Both the position numbers and the translations under genes were made by a program. From an uncultured Comamonadaceae bacterium (GTDB lineage Bacteria > Pseudomonadota > Gammaproteobacteria > Burkholderiales > Burkholderiaceae): a stretch of DNA of 6,874 nt. Numbering within the stretch: position 1 is the stretch's first letter; each line of letters begins with the position of its first letter. The stretch spans positions 1-6,874 of the forward strand of contig CAMLQP010000161.1 of assembly GCA_946482115.1 (NCBI GenBank). Direction: 5' to 3'. Positions 1 to 5,877 of this stretch are shown here, in pieces. The notes beneath the pieces were generated by a model that saw only the letters and a list, made by a program, of their open reading frames with translations, searched no databases and had not been told where the DNA came from.

Positions 1-52
1 TACCGCAGGCCCTGACACGGCTTTTGCGAACAAGCCGGCGACAATCGGAACC
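1..52. other. Left-edge region before the DAHP synthase gene
   Basis: This short stretch holds no convincing promoter pair and only a weak GGAA ribosome site at 47-50. A TGA at 13-15 could end an upstream reading frame, but there are too few codons to tell. Confidence 0.3.
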
Positions 53-1147
53 ATGACCCACGTTCCCGCCACCCCGCCGCTGTCCACCCACGACACCACC
101 CGCATCGACGACCTGCGCATCGGCGCGGTGCGGCCGCTGATCACGCCCGCGCTGCTGCAGGAGTGGCTGCCCACGCCGCCGGCCGCGCAGGCCCTGGTGG
201 AAAGCAGCCGTGCGGCGCTCTCGCGCGTGCTGCACGGGCAGGACGACCGGCTGATCGTGGTGGTCGGACCGTGCTCGATCCACGACCACGGCCAGGCCAT
301 GGACTACGCGCGGCGCCTGAAGGAACAGGCCGACGCGCTGGCCGAGGACCTGCTGATCGTGATGCGCGTGTACTTCGAGAAGCCGCGCACCACCGTGGGC
401 TGGAAGGGCTACATCAACGACCCGCACCTGGACGGCAGCTTCGCCATCAACGAAGGCCTGGAGCTGGCGCGCCAGCTGCTGCTGGACGTGCTGGGCGCCG
501 GCCTGCCGGTGGGCACCGAGTTCCTGGACCTGCTCTCGCCGCAGTTCATCAGCGACCTGGTCAGCTGGGGCGCCATCGGCGCGCGCACCACCGAGAGCCA
601 GAGCCACCGCCAGCTGGCCTCGGGCCTGTCCTGCCCGGTGGGGTTCAAGAACGGCACCGACGGCAGCGTCAAGGTCGCCAGCGACGCGATCCAGGCCGCG
701 CAAGCGGCGCACGCCTTCATGGGCATGACCAAGATGGGCCAGTCGGCGATCTTCGAGACCCGCGGCAACCGCGACTGCCACGTGATCCTGCGCGGCGGCA
801 AGGCGCCCAACTACAGCGCCGAGGACGTGAACACCGCCTGCGCCCTGCTCAAGGCCGCCGGCCAGCGCGAGCAGGTGATGATCGACGTCTCGCACGCCAA
901 CAGCAGCAAGCAGCACCGCCGGCAGATCGACGTGGCGGCCGACGTGGCCGGGCAGATCGCCGCGGGCGACGCGCGCATCACCGGCATCATGATCGAGAGC
1001 CACCTGTTTGAAGGCCGGCAGGACATCGTGCCCGGCCAGCCGCTGCAGCCCGGCGTGAGCGTGACCGACGCCTGCATCAGCTTCGAGCAGACCGTGCCGG
1101 TGCTGCAGGGGCTGGCGGCGGCCGTGCGGCAGCGCCGCAACCGCTGA
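53..1147 (+). CDS. 3-deoxy-7-phosphoheptulonate (DAHP) synthase, class I, AroF/AroG type
   Basis: Cytoplasmic enzyme that condenses phosphoenolpyruvate with erythrose 4-phosphate to DAHP, the first and feedback-controlled step of the shikimate pathway. The 364-residue product matches E. coli AroG (350 aa) over its whole length, with about 13 extra N-terminal residues. Clear family motifs are GPCSIHD (72-78), MRVYFEKPRTT (104-114), ARTTESQSHR (177-186), GFKNGTDG (197-204) and DVSHANSSK (278-286). All four metal ligands are present: Cys74, His281, Glu315 and Asp339. The position equivalent to AroG Ser211 is Gly224, as in tyrosine-sensitive isozymes, so tyrosine control is inferred. The ATG at 53 has only a weak ribosome site (GGAA at 47-50); it gives the RIDDLRI segment that aligns with the AroG N-terminus. 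A patatin-like gene follows after 8 bp. Family is near certain; I leave the isozyme letter open. Confidence 0.97.
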   Translation: MTHVPATPPLSTHDTTRIDDLRIGAVRPLITPALLQEWLPTPPAAQALVESSRAALSRVLHGQDDRLIVVVGPCSIHDHGQAMDYARRLKEQADALAEDLLIVMRVYFEKPRTTVGWKGYINDPHLDGSFAINEGLELARQLLLDVLGAGLPVGTEFLDLLSPQFISDLVSWGAIGARTTESQSHRQLASGLSCPVGFKNGTDGSVKVASDAIQAAQAAHAFMGMTKMGQSAIFETRGNRDCHVILRGGKAPNYSAEDVNTACALLKAAGQREQVMIDVSHANSSKQHRRQIDVAADVAGQIAAGDARITGIMIESHLFEGRQDIVPGQPLQPGVSVTDACISFEQTVPVLQGLAAAVRQRRNR

Positions 1148-1155
1148 CGCGCGAC

Positions 1156-2187
1156 ATGCGCCTGCCCTGGCAGCCCGCCACGCCCGCGCTGAACCTGGCG
1201 CTGCAGGGCGGCGGGGCGCACGGGGCCTTCACCTGGGGCGTGCTCGACGCACTGCTGGAGGACGGACGGGTCGCCTTCGACGGCGTCAGCGGCACCAGCG
1301 CGGGCGCCATGAACGCGGTGGTGCTGGCCCAGGGCCTGATGGACGGCGGCCGCAAGGGCGCCCGCGCGGCCCTGCGCCGCTTCTGGACCGCCGTGGCCGG
1401 CAGCCTGCCGTTCGAGGTGGCGGTGCCGCGGGCCGACGGCTCGGGCTACCAACTGGCACCGGCCATGCGGCTGATGCTGCAGTGGACCCACCATTTCACG
1501 CCCGAGCAGCTCAACCCCTTCGACCTCAACCCGCTGCGCGACGTGCTGCGCCAGCAGCTGGACATCGAGGCGCTGCGACGGCGCTCGCCGGTGCGGCTGT
1601 TCATCGCCACCACCGAGGCCAACACCGGCCGGCTGCGGCTGTTCCGCGACCACGAGCTGTCGCTGGACGCGGTGCTGGCCTCGGCCTGCCTGCCGCGCCT
1701 GCACCGCAGCGTGCTGATCGACGGCCAGCCGCACTGGGACGGTGGCTACGCGGCCAACCCCGCGGTCTACCCGCTGCTGCTGGAAACACCCACGCGCGAC
1801 ACGCTGCTGGTGATGCTCACGCCGCTGCGCTACGCCGCCGCACCGCAGTCGGCGCAGGACATCGAGCACCGCATGCAGGAACTGGCCTTCAACGCCACCT
1901 TCCTGCGCGAGATGCGCATGTTCGCGCACCTGCGCGAGCGCATCGCCCACATCGGCTGGTGGCGCCGCGGCCCGCTGGAACGGCGGCTGGCCGAGACGCG
2001 CTTCCACGCCATCGAGCCCGGCCCGGTGCTCGGGGAGCTGGGCACCGACACCAAGGCCGCCGCCGGACAGCGGTTCTTCGAGATGCTGTTCGAGGCAGGC
2101 CGGGGGCAGGGCCGGCAGTGGCTGGAGGCGCACCGGCTGGCCGTCGGCCGCCACGGCACTGTCGAACTTGCGGGGTTGTTTGGTTGA
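1156..2187 (+). CDS. Patatin-like phospholipase family protein
   Basis: Predicted serine lipid acyl hydrolase with the Ser-Asp dyad of the patatin/RssA family; the natural substrate cannot be told from sequence. The 343-residue protein has the glycine-rich oxyanion loop GGGAHGAF (18-25), the nucleophile elbow GTSAG with Ser48 (46-50), and the catalytic Asp195 in DGG (195-197), followed by YAANPAVYPLL, typical of bacterial patatins. There is no signal peptide or membrane segment, so it is probably cytosolic or peripherally membrane-bound. The ATG at 1156 lies 8 bp after the DAHP synthase stop and lacks a good Shine-Dalgarno sequence, which suggests translational coupling to the upstream gene. 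Nothing links its chemistry to aromatic synthesis; the pairing may be incidental. All key residues are intact. Confidence 0.92.
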   Translation: MRLPWQPATPALNLALQGGGAHGAFTWGVLDALLEDGRVAFDGVSGTSAGAMNAVVLAQGLMDGGRKGARAALRRFWTAVAGSLPFEVAVPRADGSGYQLAPAMRLMLQWTHHFTPEQLNPFDLNPLRDVLRQQLDIEALRRRSPVRLFIATTEANTGRLRLFRDHELSLDAVLASACLPRLHRSVLIDGQPHWDGGYAANPAVYPLLLETPTRDTLLVMLTPLRYAAAPQSAQDIEHRMQELAFNATFLREMRMFAHLRERIAHIGWWRRGPLERRLAETRFHAIEPGPVLGELGTDTKAAAGQRFFEMLFEAGRGQGRQWLEAHRLAVGRHGTVELAGLFG

Positions 2188-2211
2188 CCGAAGGCCGGCA
2201 CCGCCCAGAAT
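2184..2211 (+). promoter_or_regulatory. Candidate sigma-70 promoter for the SDR gene
   Basis: TTGACC (2184-2189, 5 of 6 to the -35 consensus) is followed after 16 bp by CAGAAT (2206-2211, 4 of 6 to -10). Transcription would start near 2218, about 43 nt ahead of the SDR ATG. The -35 overlaps the stop codon of the patatin-like gene. This would allow the dehydrogenase to be transcribed apart from the two genes upstream. Seen by eye only. Confidence 0.45.
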
Positions 2212-2260
2212 AGGGGGCCGGATCGCCCAGGTGGGCCGTCCCCCACCCGGAGAAACACCC

Positions 2261-3061
2261 ATGAGCTCTCTCTTGCAAGGCCGCACCGCGCTGGTCACCG
2301 GCGGCGCCCGCGGTCTGGGCGCCGGCATGGCTCAAGCCCTCGCCGAGGCCGGCGCGGCCGTGATGATCGGTGACATTCTGGAAGACGCGGGCCGGGAAAC
2401 GGCCAGCGCCATCGCCGCCACCGGCGCCCAGGCCGCCTTCGTGCAGCTGGACGTCAGCGACGAGGCCTGCTGGCTGGCCGCCATCGCGGCGACCCACACC
2501 CGCTTCGGCGGCTTCGACATCCTGATCAACAACGCTGGGGTCGAAGAAACCGCGCTGGTGTCGGAGCTGGATGCCGATGCGCTGCGGCGCATGCTGGACG
2601 TGAACATCGTCGGCACCGCTCTCGGACTCAAGCATGCATTTCGCACGATGCGCCCGGGAGGTCTGGCCGGCAAGGGCGGCGCGGTGGTGAATGTGGCCTC
2701 GGTCGCGGCCACCATTGCCTTCCCGGCGATTGCCGGCTACTCGGCCACCAAGTCGGCGGTGGACCGGCTCACGCGCGTGGCCGCCATGGAGGCGGGCCAG
2801 CTGGGCTATGGCGTGCGGGTGAACTGCATCTACCCGGGTCTGGTGCCGACCGACATGGGCATGAAACTGGCCGCCGACGTGGTGACGTCCGGGCTGTTTC
2901 CGACGCCGGAGGCCGCGGTCGGCGCCATCGTCACGCAGACGCCGCTGGGGCGCCTGGGCACGGTGGCCGACATGGCCGATGCGGTGGTGTTCCTGTGTTC
3001 CGATGCGGCGCGCTTCATCACGGGCGCGGGCCTGCCAGTGGATGGTGGCATGGGAATGTAA
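2261..3061 (+). CDS. Short-chain dehydrogenase/reductase (classical SDR)
   Basis: NAD(P)-dependent oxidoreductase of the classical SDR family, 266 residues, a usual length. The Rossmann motif is TGGARGLG (13-20), the acidic residue after strand beta-2 is Asp38 (which favours NAD+ over NADP+), and NNAG lies at 90-93. The catalytic tetrad is complete: Asn115, Ser147, Tyr160 and Lys164 (YSATK). The C-terminal part with PLGRLG (228-233) and PVDGGMGM resembles hydroxysteroid, cyclohexanol and FabG-like dehydrogenases, but the substrate cannot be assigned. The start is the ATG at 2261 because GGAGA (2249-2253) sits 7 bp upstream and the protein then begins just before the first beta strand. An in-frame TTG at 2168 would add 31 unlikely residues. 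It lies 73 bp after the patatin-like gene and probably has its own promoter. Confidence 0.93.
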   Translation: MSSLLQGRTALVTGGARGLGAGMAQALAEAGAAVMIGDILEDAGRETASAIAATGAQAAFVQLDVSDEACWLAAIAATHTRFGGFDILINNAGVEETALVSELDADALRRMLDVNIVGTALGLKHAFRTMRPGGLAGKGGAVVNVASVAATIAFPAIAGYSATKSAVDRLTRVAAMEAGQLGYGVRVNCIYPGLVPTDMGMKLAADVVTSGLFPTPEAAVGAIVTQTPLGRLGTVADMADAVVFLCSDAARFITGAGLPVDGGMGM

Positions 3062-3151
3062 AGAAATGTAGCTAAAATGCTTAACGGGAGCAGTTGCATT
3101 CAAATCTTGTGATGCCGACCGAGCCCAAGTCACAAACCAGGGAGGGTTGCT
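3062..3151 (+). promoter_or_regulatory. Upstream region and strong ribosome site of the lipoprotein gene
   Basis: This 90-bp gap is AT-richer than the flanking genes. It holds TAAAAT (3073-3078), 5 of 6 to a -10 box, but no convincing -35 about 17 bp upstream, so the promoter call is weak. The ribosome site is clear: GGAGGG (3141-3146), 5 nt before the ATG at 3152. I saw no terminator hairpin for the SDR gene here. Confidence 0.4.
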
Positions 3152-4939
3152 ATGTTCTGGAAACTGGGTGGGAGTATTGGCCTGCTCTTCGCGTTGGTGA
3201 GCTGCGGCGGCGGATCCACCTCGTCCACTGAACCTGTTGATGGCAATGCCAGTCAAGTGCGCACAAGCGACGGCCAGTATGGAACTCCCCAAGACAGCGT
3301 CCAGATCCAAGCAATGGCCAAAAGGCTGTCCACCTACTTCGGCAGCGAAAAGGCCAACCTGACGGATTCCACCGCCGCTGCGCCCTCTGCGCATCCGAAA
3401 AGCTCAAAACTCACCGAAACCGTCCCGAGTGCAAAGAGCTTCCAGCAAAAAGGCCTGACAACCTACCAGCGCACTCATCGCTTTTTCAATACGCGCACAG
3501 GGGTGCACTTTTACACGTCATCAGACACCGAGAGGCAACAAATACAAGCCACGTTGCCGCATTTCAGATATGAAGGCACAGCCTACAGAGTGATGGTCGG
3601 CCAGGCCGACTTTGCAGTCCCGGTCTATCGGTTCTACAACCGTGTTTCCGGCACTCATCTCTACACGGCCAGCGAGTCAGAGAAAAACAGGGTCATTCGA
3701 GAGCTGAGTGATATCTACACCTTTGAAGGCGGCGCATGGTTCGCGCGCCCCGATCCATATCCAGGCTGGGTGCCGGTCTATCGCTTTTTCAATCGCCAGA
3801 CGGGTACCCATTTCTATACGCACAACGAAGTGGAACGCGCCAATGTGCAGGCCACTCTGCCTCACTATGTGCTGGAAGGCGTGGCGTATTGGGTGCGCAG
3901 CGATGCTGCCGTAGACCCACAAACCTGGCAACCGCCCGCCGGGGCAACGCCTGATGCGGGCAACTATGTGTACTTCGAGAGTCAGGCCGGCGATTTTGTT
4001 GGTCTGGGAGAACAATATCTCTGGACCGCCTCCGACAGTCGCATCCAGATGATCAACCGCTACAACACGGTTCTGGAGCTTGCAGGCGAGGGCTACACGA
4101 CGGTAGGGGCCCGCCTCTTCTTTCCGTCCTCCCTGAGCGCATGGAAGGTGGGCTTTTATCCGAACGCCACCCGCAGCAACAGCTTGCTGAACACAGCACA
4201 ACCGAATCCCGGACCCGGTCTTGACTTTTCGATGGGCGGCCGCGGCTGCAACGAGACATCGGGCTGGATCTACATTGACAGCGTGTCCCACGACCCGGAC
4301 GGCACCCTGGCTGCATTCGAGCTGCGTTTCGAGCAGCTGTGCCAGTGGAGCACCGATGTGCTTCGCGGTAAGGTGCGGTGGTCCAAGTACGACACAGTGA
4401 TGCCGCCCGGCCCTCTGGTCCCGGCACCAAGCAACCTATGGCGCCCTGCGACCGGCGCGGTTCCCGACACCGGTAGCTTCGTGTACCTGGAAGGCAGTGG
4501 CGTCCGAAACGGGCTGCCCCACGTCTATACCCGATTGCTCAGTGGGTCCGATACCGGCCCCGGTCAACTGGGGTTTAACGGCCAAGGCATGACGTTCGGC
4601 GGATCGATTCAGACAACGACAACCGATGAACTGCTTTGGTTTTCCTTTCAGACCCCGTGGTTCTTGCCCAGACTGGTCCCTGGTCAATACCGGAACGTCA
4701 CTCGCACGCCATCCGCGAATCCCGCTCGGGGAAATCTGGACTTTCACTACTCGAAGTCCAGCAATCCGTATGAGTCGTGGACTTGTGGCGGTGGTCGATG
4801 GAGCGATGGCTGGTTTGTGATCGACGAAGTCAACTACGTTGGCGATGCAATCGCCAACATCCAGCTGCGCTTTGAACGCTGGTGCCTAGGTTCCCCGGAA
4901 GTGACCCGGGGCATGATCCGCTGGCAGGCGGGGGACTGA
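3152..4939 (+). CDS. Secreted lipoprotein with three DUF5648-like repeats and a duplicated C-terminal domain
   Basis: Function unknown; predicted envelope lipoprotein of 595 residues. A short signal peptide ends in the lipobox LVSC with lipidated Cys18, and Gly19 (not Asp) suggests sorting to the outer membrane. Residues 20-105 are a low-complexity Ser/Thr linker. Three repeats of about 50 residues follow (109-147, 158-198, 209-249), each with a pattern such as YRFFN, GTHFYT, an acidic-ER/EK helix and a closing EG, matching DUF5648 as I recall it. The rest is two divergent copies of a domain (259-410 and 430-591), each ending in LRFE, a Cys, and RG-x-x-RW. No catalytic motif is visible. The gene has lower GC than its neighbours (two 60-base lines counted at 50 and 57 percent, against 77 percent for one in the DAHP synthase gene), suggesting an acquired or surface-exposed accessory gene. 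The start is supported by GGAGGG 5 nt upstream. Confidence 0.85.
   Translation: MFWKLGGSIGLLFALVSCGGGSTSSTEPVDGNASQVRTSDGQYGTPQDSVQIQAMAKRLSTYFGSEKANLTDSTAAAPSAHPKSSKLTETVPSAKSFQQKGLTTYQRTHRFFNTRTGVHFYTSSDTERQQIQATLPHFRYEGTAYRVMVGQADFAVPVYRFYNRVSGTHLYTASESEKNRVIRELSDIYTFEGGAWFARPDPYPGWVPVYRFFNRQTGTHFYTHNEVERANVQATLPHYVLEGVAYWVRSDAAVDPQTWQPPAGATPDAGNYVYFESQAGDFVGLGEQYLWTASDSRIQMINRYNTVLELAGEGYTTVGARLFFPSSLSAWKVGFYPNATRSNSLLNTAQPNPGPGLDFSMGGRGCNETSGWIYIDSVSHDPDGTLAAFELRFEQLCQWSTDVLRGKVRWSKYDTVMPPGPLVPAPSNLWRPATGAVPDTGSFVYLEGSGVRNGLPHVYTRLLSGSDTGPGQLGFNGQGMTFGGSIQTTTTDELLWFSFQTPWFLPRLVPGQYRNVTRTPSANPARGNLDFHYSKSSNPYESWTCGGGRWSDGWFVIDEVNYVGDAIANIQLRFERWCLGSPEVTRGMIRWQAGD
3476..3898 (+). repeat. 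Three in-frame DUF5648-like protein repeats
   Basis: Residues 109-249 of the lipoprotein contain three units with a period of 50-51 residues. Each begins with HRFFN, YRFYN or YRFFN, continues with VHFYT, THLYT or THFYT, and closes with YEG, FEG or LEG about 30 residues into the unit. Units 1 and 3 share QATLPH and are closer to each other than to unit 2. Conservation is at the protein level, so these are old repeats and not a recent DNA duplication. Confidence 0.8.
3926..4924 (+). repeat. Duplicated C-terminal domain of the lipoprotein
   Basis: Residues 259-410 and 430-591 align as two copies. Matching landmarks are PDAGNYVY/PDTGSFVY, YPNATR/YRNVTR, GLDF/NLDF, GWIYID/GWFVID, ELRFEQLC/QLRFERWC and RGKVRW/RGMIRW. 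Each copy has a Cys pair, Cys366-Cys397 and Cys545-Cys578, spaced 31 and 33 residues apart, plausibly a disulfide in the periplasm or outside the cell. I do not recognise a named family for this domain. Confidence 0.75.
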
Positions 4940-4944
4940 CCCCC
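4930..4944. terminator. Short GC hairpin between convergent genes
   Basis: GGGGG (4930-4934) and CCCCC (4940-4944) flank a 5-nt loop that contains the lipoprotein stop codon. The following sequence is only weakly T-rich on the plus strand, and there is no T run on the minus strand. It may slow polymerase between the convergent lipoprotein and infA genes, whose stop codons are 10 bp apart, but it is not a textbook intrinsic terminator. Confidence 0.3.
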
Positions 4945-4949
4945 CTCAT

Positions 4950-5204
4950 TCAGCGCGGCTTGCGCGGCGCCATCGGGCCGCGGCCCTCGATGTGGCGGAA
5001 GTTGATGCGGCCCTTGGTCAGGTCGTAGGGCGAGAGTTCGAGCGAGACCCGGTCACCCGCGAGGATGCGGATGTGGTTCTTCTTCATCTTGCCGGCGGAG
5101 TAGGCGATCAGCTGGTGACCGTTGTCCAGCGTGACGCGAAAACGGGTGTCGGGCAGCACCTCGTTGACGATGCCCATCATGTCGATCAGTTCTTCCTTGG
5201 CCAT
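4950..5204 (-). CDS. infA: Translation initiation factor IF-1, long-tail variant
   Basis: IF-1 is a one-domain OB-fold protein that binds the ribosomal A site on the 30S subunit and aids IF-2 and IF-3 in initiation. The 84 residues begin MAKEELID and keep the family core: TLDNGHQ (25-31), [14 protein letters not shown] (38-51) and [14 protein letters not shown] (58-71). E. coli IF-1 has 72 residues, so this one carries about 12 extra C-terminal residues rich in Pro, Arg and Gly. Such a form is, from memory, the second IF-1 found in many Burkholderiales beside the copy in the ribosomal protein operon; here no ribosomal gene is adjacent. The ATG at 5204 has AGGAG (5214-5218) 9 nt upstream. It follows the small unknown gene by 32 bp and is probably cotranscribed with it. 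Confidence 0.96.
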   Translation of the reverse strand: MAKEELIDMMGIVNEVLPDTRFRVTLDNGHQLIAYSAGKMKKNHIRILAGDRVSLELSPYDLTKGRINFRHIEGRGPMAPRKPR

Positions 5205-5236
5205 GGTGTGGTTCTCCTGGAGTCGTGGGATTCGGA

Positions 5237-5521
5237 TCAATTGGTTCGGACGGCCGGGCGCGCGGCGTCGCGCACCCAGTCGATGCCCTGGGCCATGGCG
5301 TATCTTGCCGCGGCTTCGTGGGTGGCGAAATCTTCGGTAAAGCGCATCACGCGGTCGGTGCTGGCGCTGCCGGTGCCGCTGGCGATGGATACGAAGGCGG
5401 CAAAGCGCCCGTCCGCCAGGGCCCGCGGGCGGGCGCTGATGCGGTAACGCCCCAGGGTCAGGGGGGCGGAGGAACAAGGGGTCCGCACCACAGGGGCGGA
5501 CGCGGGAAACGTCTGGATCAT
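5237..5521 (-). CDS. Small protein of unknown function upstream of infA
   Basis: A 94-residue soluble protein without signal peptide or membrane segment; I cannot name its family. Residues 24-83 look like one compact domain: GRYRISA, then [12 protein letters not shown] (35-46), [14 protein letters not shown] (48-61) and a likely helix [16 protein letters not shown] (68-83). The alternation of a strand-rich half and a closing helix with a Trp resembles small conserved proteins seen in Burkholderiales, which supports it as a real gene. The first 20 residues are probably disordered. The ATG at 5521 is preferred over the adjacent TTG at 5524; the ribosome site is weak (AGAAG at 5528-5532). It precedes infA by 32 bp on the same strand, with no terminator between, suggesting an operon. 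Confidence 0.75.
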   Translation of the reverse strand: MIQTFPASAPVVRTPCSSAPLTLGRYRISARPRALADGRFAAFVSIASGTGSASTDRVMRFTEDFATHEAAARYAMAQGIDWVRDAARPAVRTN

Positions 5522-5559
5522 CAAGAACTTCTATGGGCAGGACCTGCGGCTGGGCCGCC

Positions 5560-5579
5560 GGCCCGACAAGGCCCGACAT
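5560..5579. repeat. 10-bp tandem repeat
   Basis: GGCCCGACAA (5560-5569) is followed directly by GGCCCGACAT (5570-5579). The first copy overlaps the right arm of the small hairpin GGGCC/GGCCC (5552-5564). It lies about 40 bp before the start codon of the 94-residue protein on the minus strand. Confidence 0.6.
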
Positions 5580-5762
5580 ACACGGTGGCAGCCCCAGGGT
5601 GCCGGGGTGCCCAACTGCGCCAACCCGAAGCACCGCACCGCTTCAGCGGCATCGGGGCTTTCTGGTACCAGCCCTCGGCAGAGGCATGGGGAGAGCAGCG
5701 GGGAAAAAGTGCCTCGCCGGGGGACCGCGTTGGGTGCGGTGAGGGCTTGGCTCGCGTTGGAG

Positions 5763-5833
5763 GGGCTGGACAGACCGACCCTCTGCCGGGGTGGTGGGCC
5801 GCGCCAGGGGCGCTGCAACCGGGTCTGTCGCCC
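5763..5833 (-). repeat. Long-range inverted repeat (12-bp bulged stem)
   Basis: Plus-strand arms GGGC-TG-GACAGACC (5763-5776) and GGTCTGTC-GCCC (5822-5833) pair over 8 plus 4 bp with a two-base bulge. The 45-nt interior holds a second hairpin, GCGCC/GGCGC (5801-5813). In the predicted minus-strand transcript this would be the first stem-loop after the start point. Confidence 0.55.
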
Positions 5834-5847
5834 AAGGCGAAGCCGCT

Positions 5848-5877
5848 AATGTACCACGATGTGGAAAAAATTGCCAA
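5848..5877 (-). promoter_or_regulatory. Sigma-70 promoter with extended -10, reading toward infA
   Basis: On the minus strand, TTGGCA (plus 5872-5877, 5 of 6 to -35) and TACATT (plus 5848-5853, 4 of 6 to -10) are separated by 18 bp, and TGG directly before the -10 box makes a TGn extended -10. Transcription would begin near 5841. The spacer contains a short dyad CCAC-ATC-GTGG (plus 5854-5864) that could be an operator half-site pair or chance. Confidence 0.55.

Larger units (their letters stand above)
5522..5841 (-). promoter_or_regulatory. Putative structured 5' leader or small RNA ahead of the infA operon
   Basis: About 320 nt without a convincing gene on either strand; open frames here have odd compositions rich in Arg, Pro and Gly. 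A good minus-strand promoter ends at 5848, so this stretch would be transcribed as a long leader of the small gene and infA, or as a separate RNA. It contains several inverted repeats: a bulged 12-bp stem (5763-5833) enclosing GCGCC/GGCGC (5801-5813); ACCGC/GCGGT (5724-5740); GAAGC/GCTTC (5627-5644) overlapping CCGC/GCGG (5638-5649); GGCA-CCCC/GGGG-TGCC with one bulged base (5587-5611); and GGGCC/GGCCC (5552-5564). High GC makes chance stems common. I do not recognise RNase P, SRP, tmRNA, 6S or a known riboswitch core. Confidence 0.4.

Noticed and set aside
2168..2260. Upstream TTG start for the SDR gene
   Set aside because: It would overlap the patatin-like gene and add 31 residues of non-SDR sequence; ATG 2261 has a good ribosome site and the normal SDR N-terminus.
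811..2328. Minus-strand open frame of 505 codons across the DAHP synthase and patatin-like genes
   Set aside because: It is opposite two clear enzymes with intact motifs, and its product is compositionally odd (Gln, Arg, Ala and Gly rich) without a recognisable domain. High-GC coding DNA often leaves such shadow frames.
1889..3394. Minus-strand open frame of 501 codons across the patatin-like, SDR and lipoprotein genes
   Set aside because: It spans three real genes and two intergenic gaps on the other strand and shows no family motif.
4950..5633. N-terminally extended form of IF-1 (227 codons)
   Set aside because: The extension overlaps the 94-residue gene in another frame and is shadow-like; IF-1 itself begins at ATG 5204 behind AGGAG.
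5531..5818. Minus-strand open frame of 95 codons inside the leader
   Set aside because: It starts with TTG, has no ribosome site, and its Pro/Arg/Ser-rich product has no recognisable pattern. I kept the stretch as noncoding but cannot exclude a small gene.
5804..5844. Plus-strand string AGGGGCGCTGCAACC resembling the 5' core of an S-adenosylhomocysteine riboswitch
   Set aside because: The later conserved parts of that riboswitch (CAGGCTCG and CAACGGCGCTC as I recall them) are missing, and no plus-strand gene follows.
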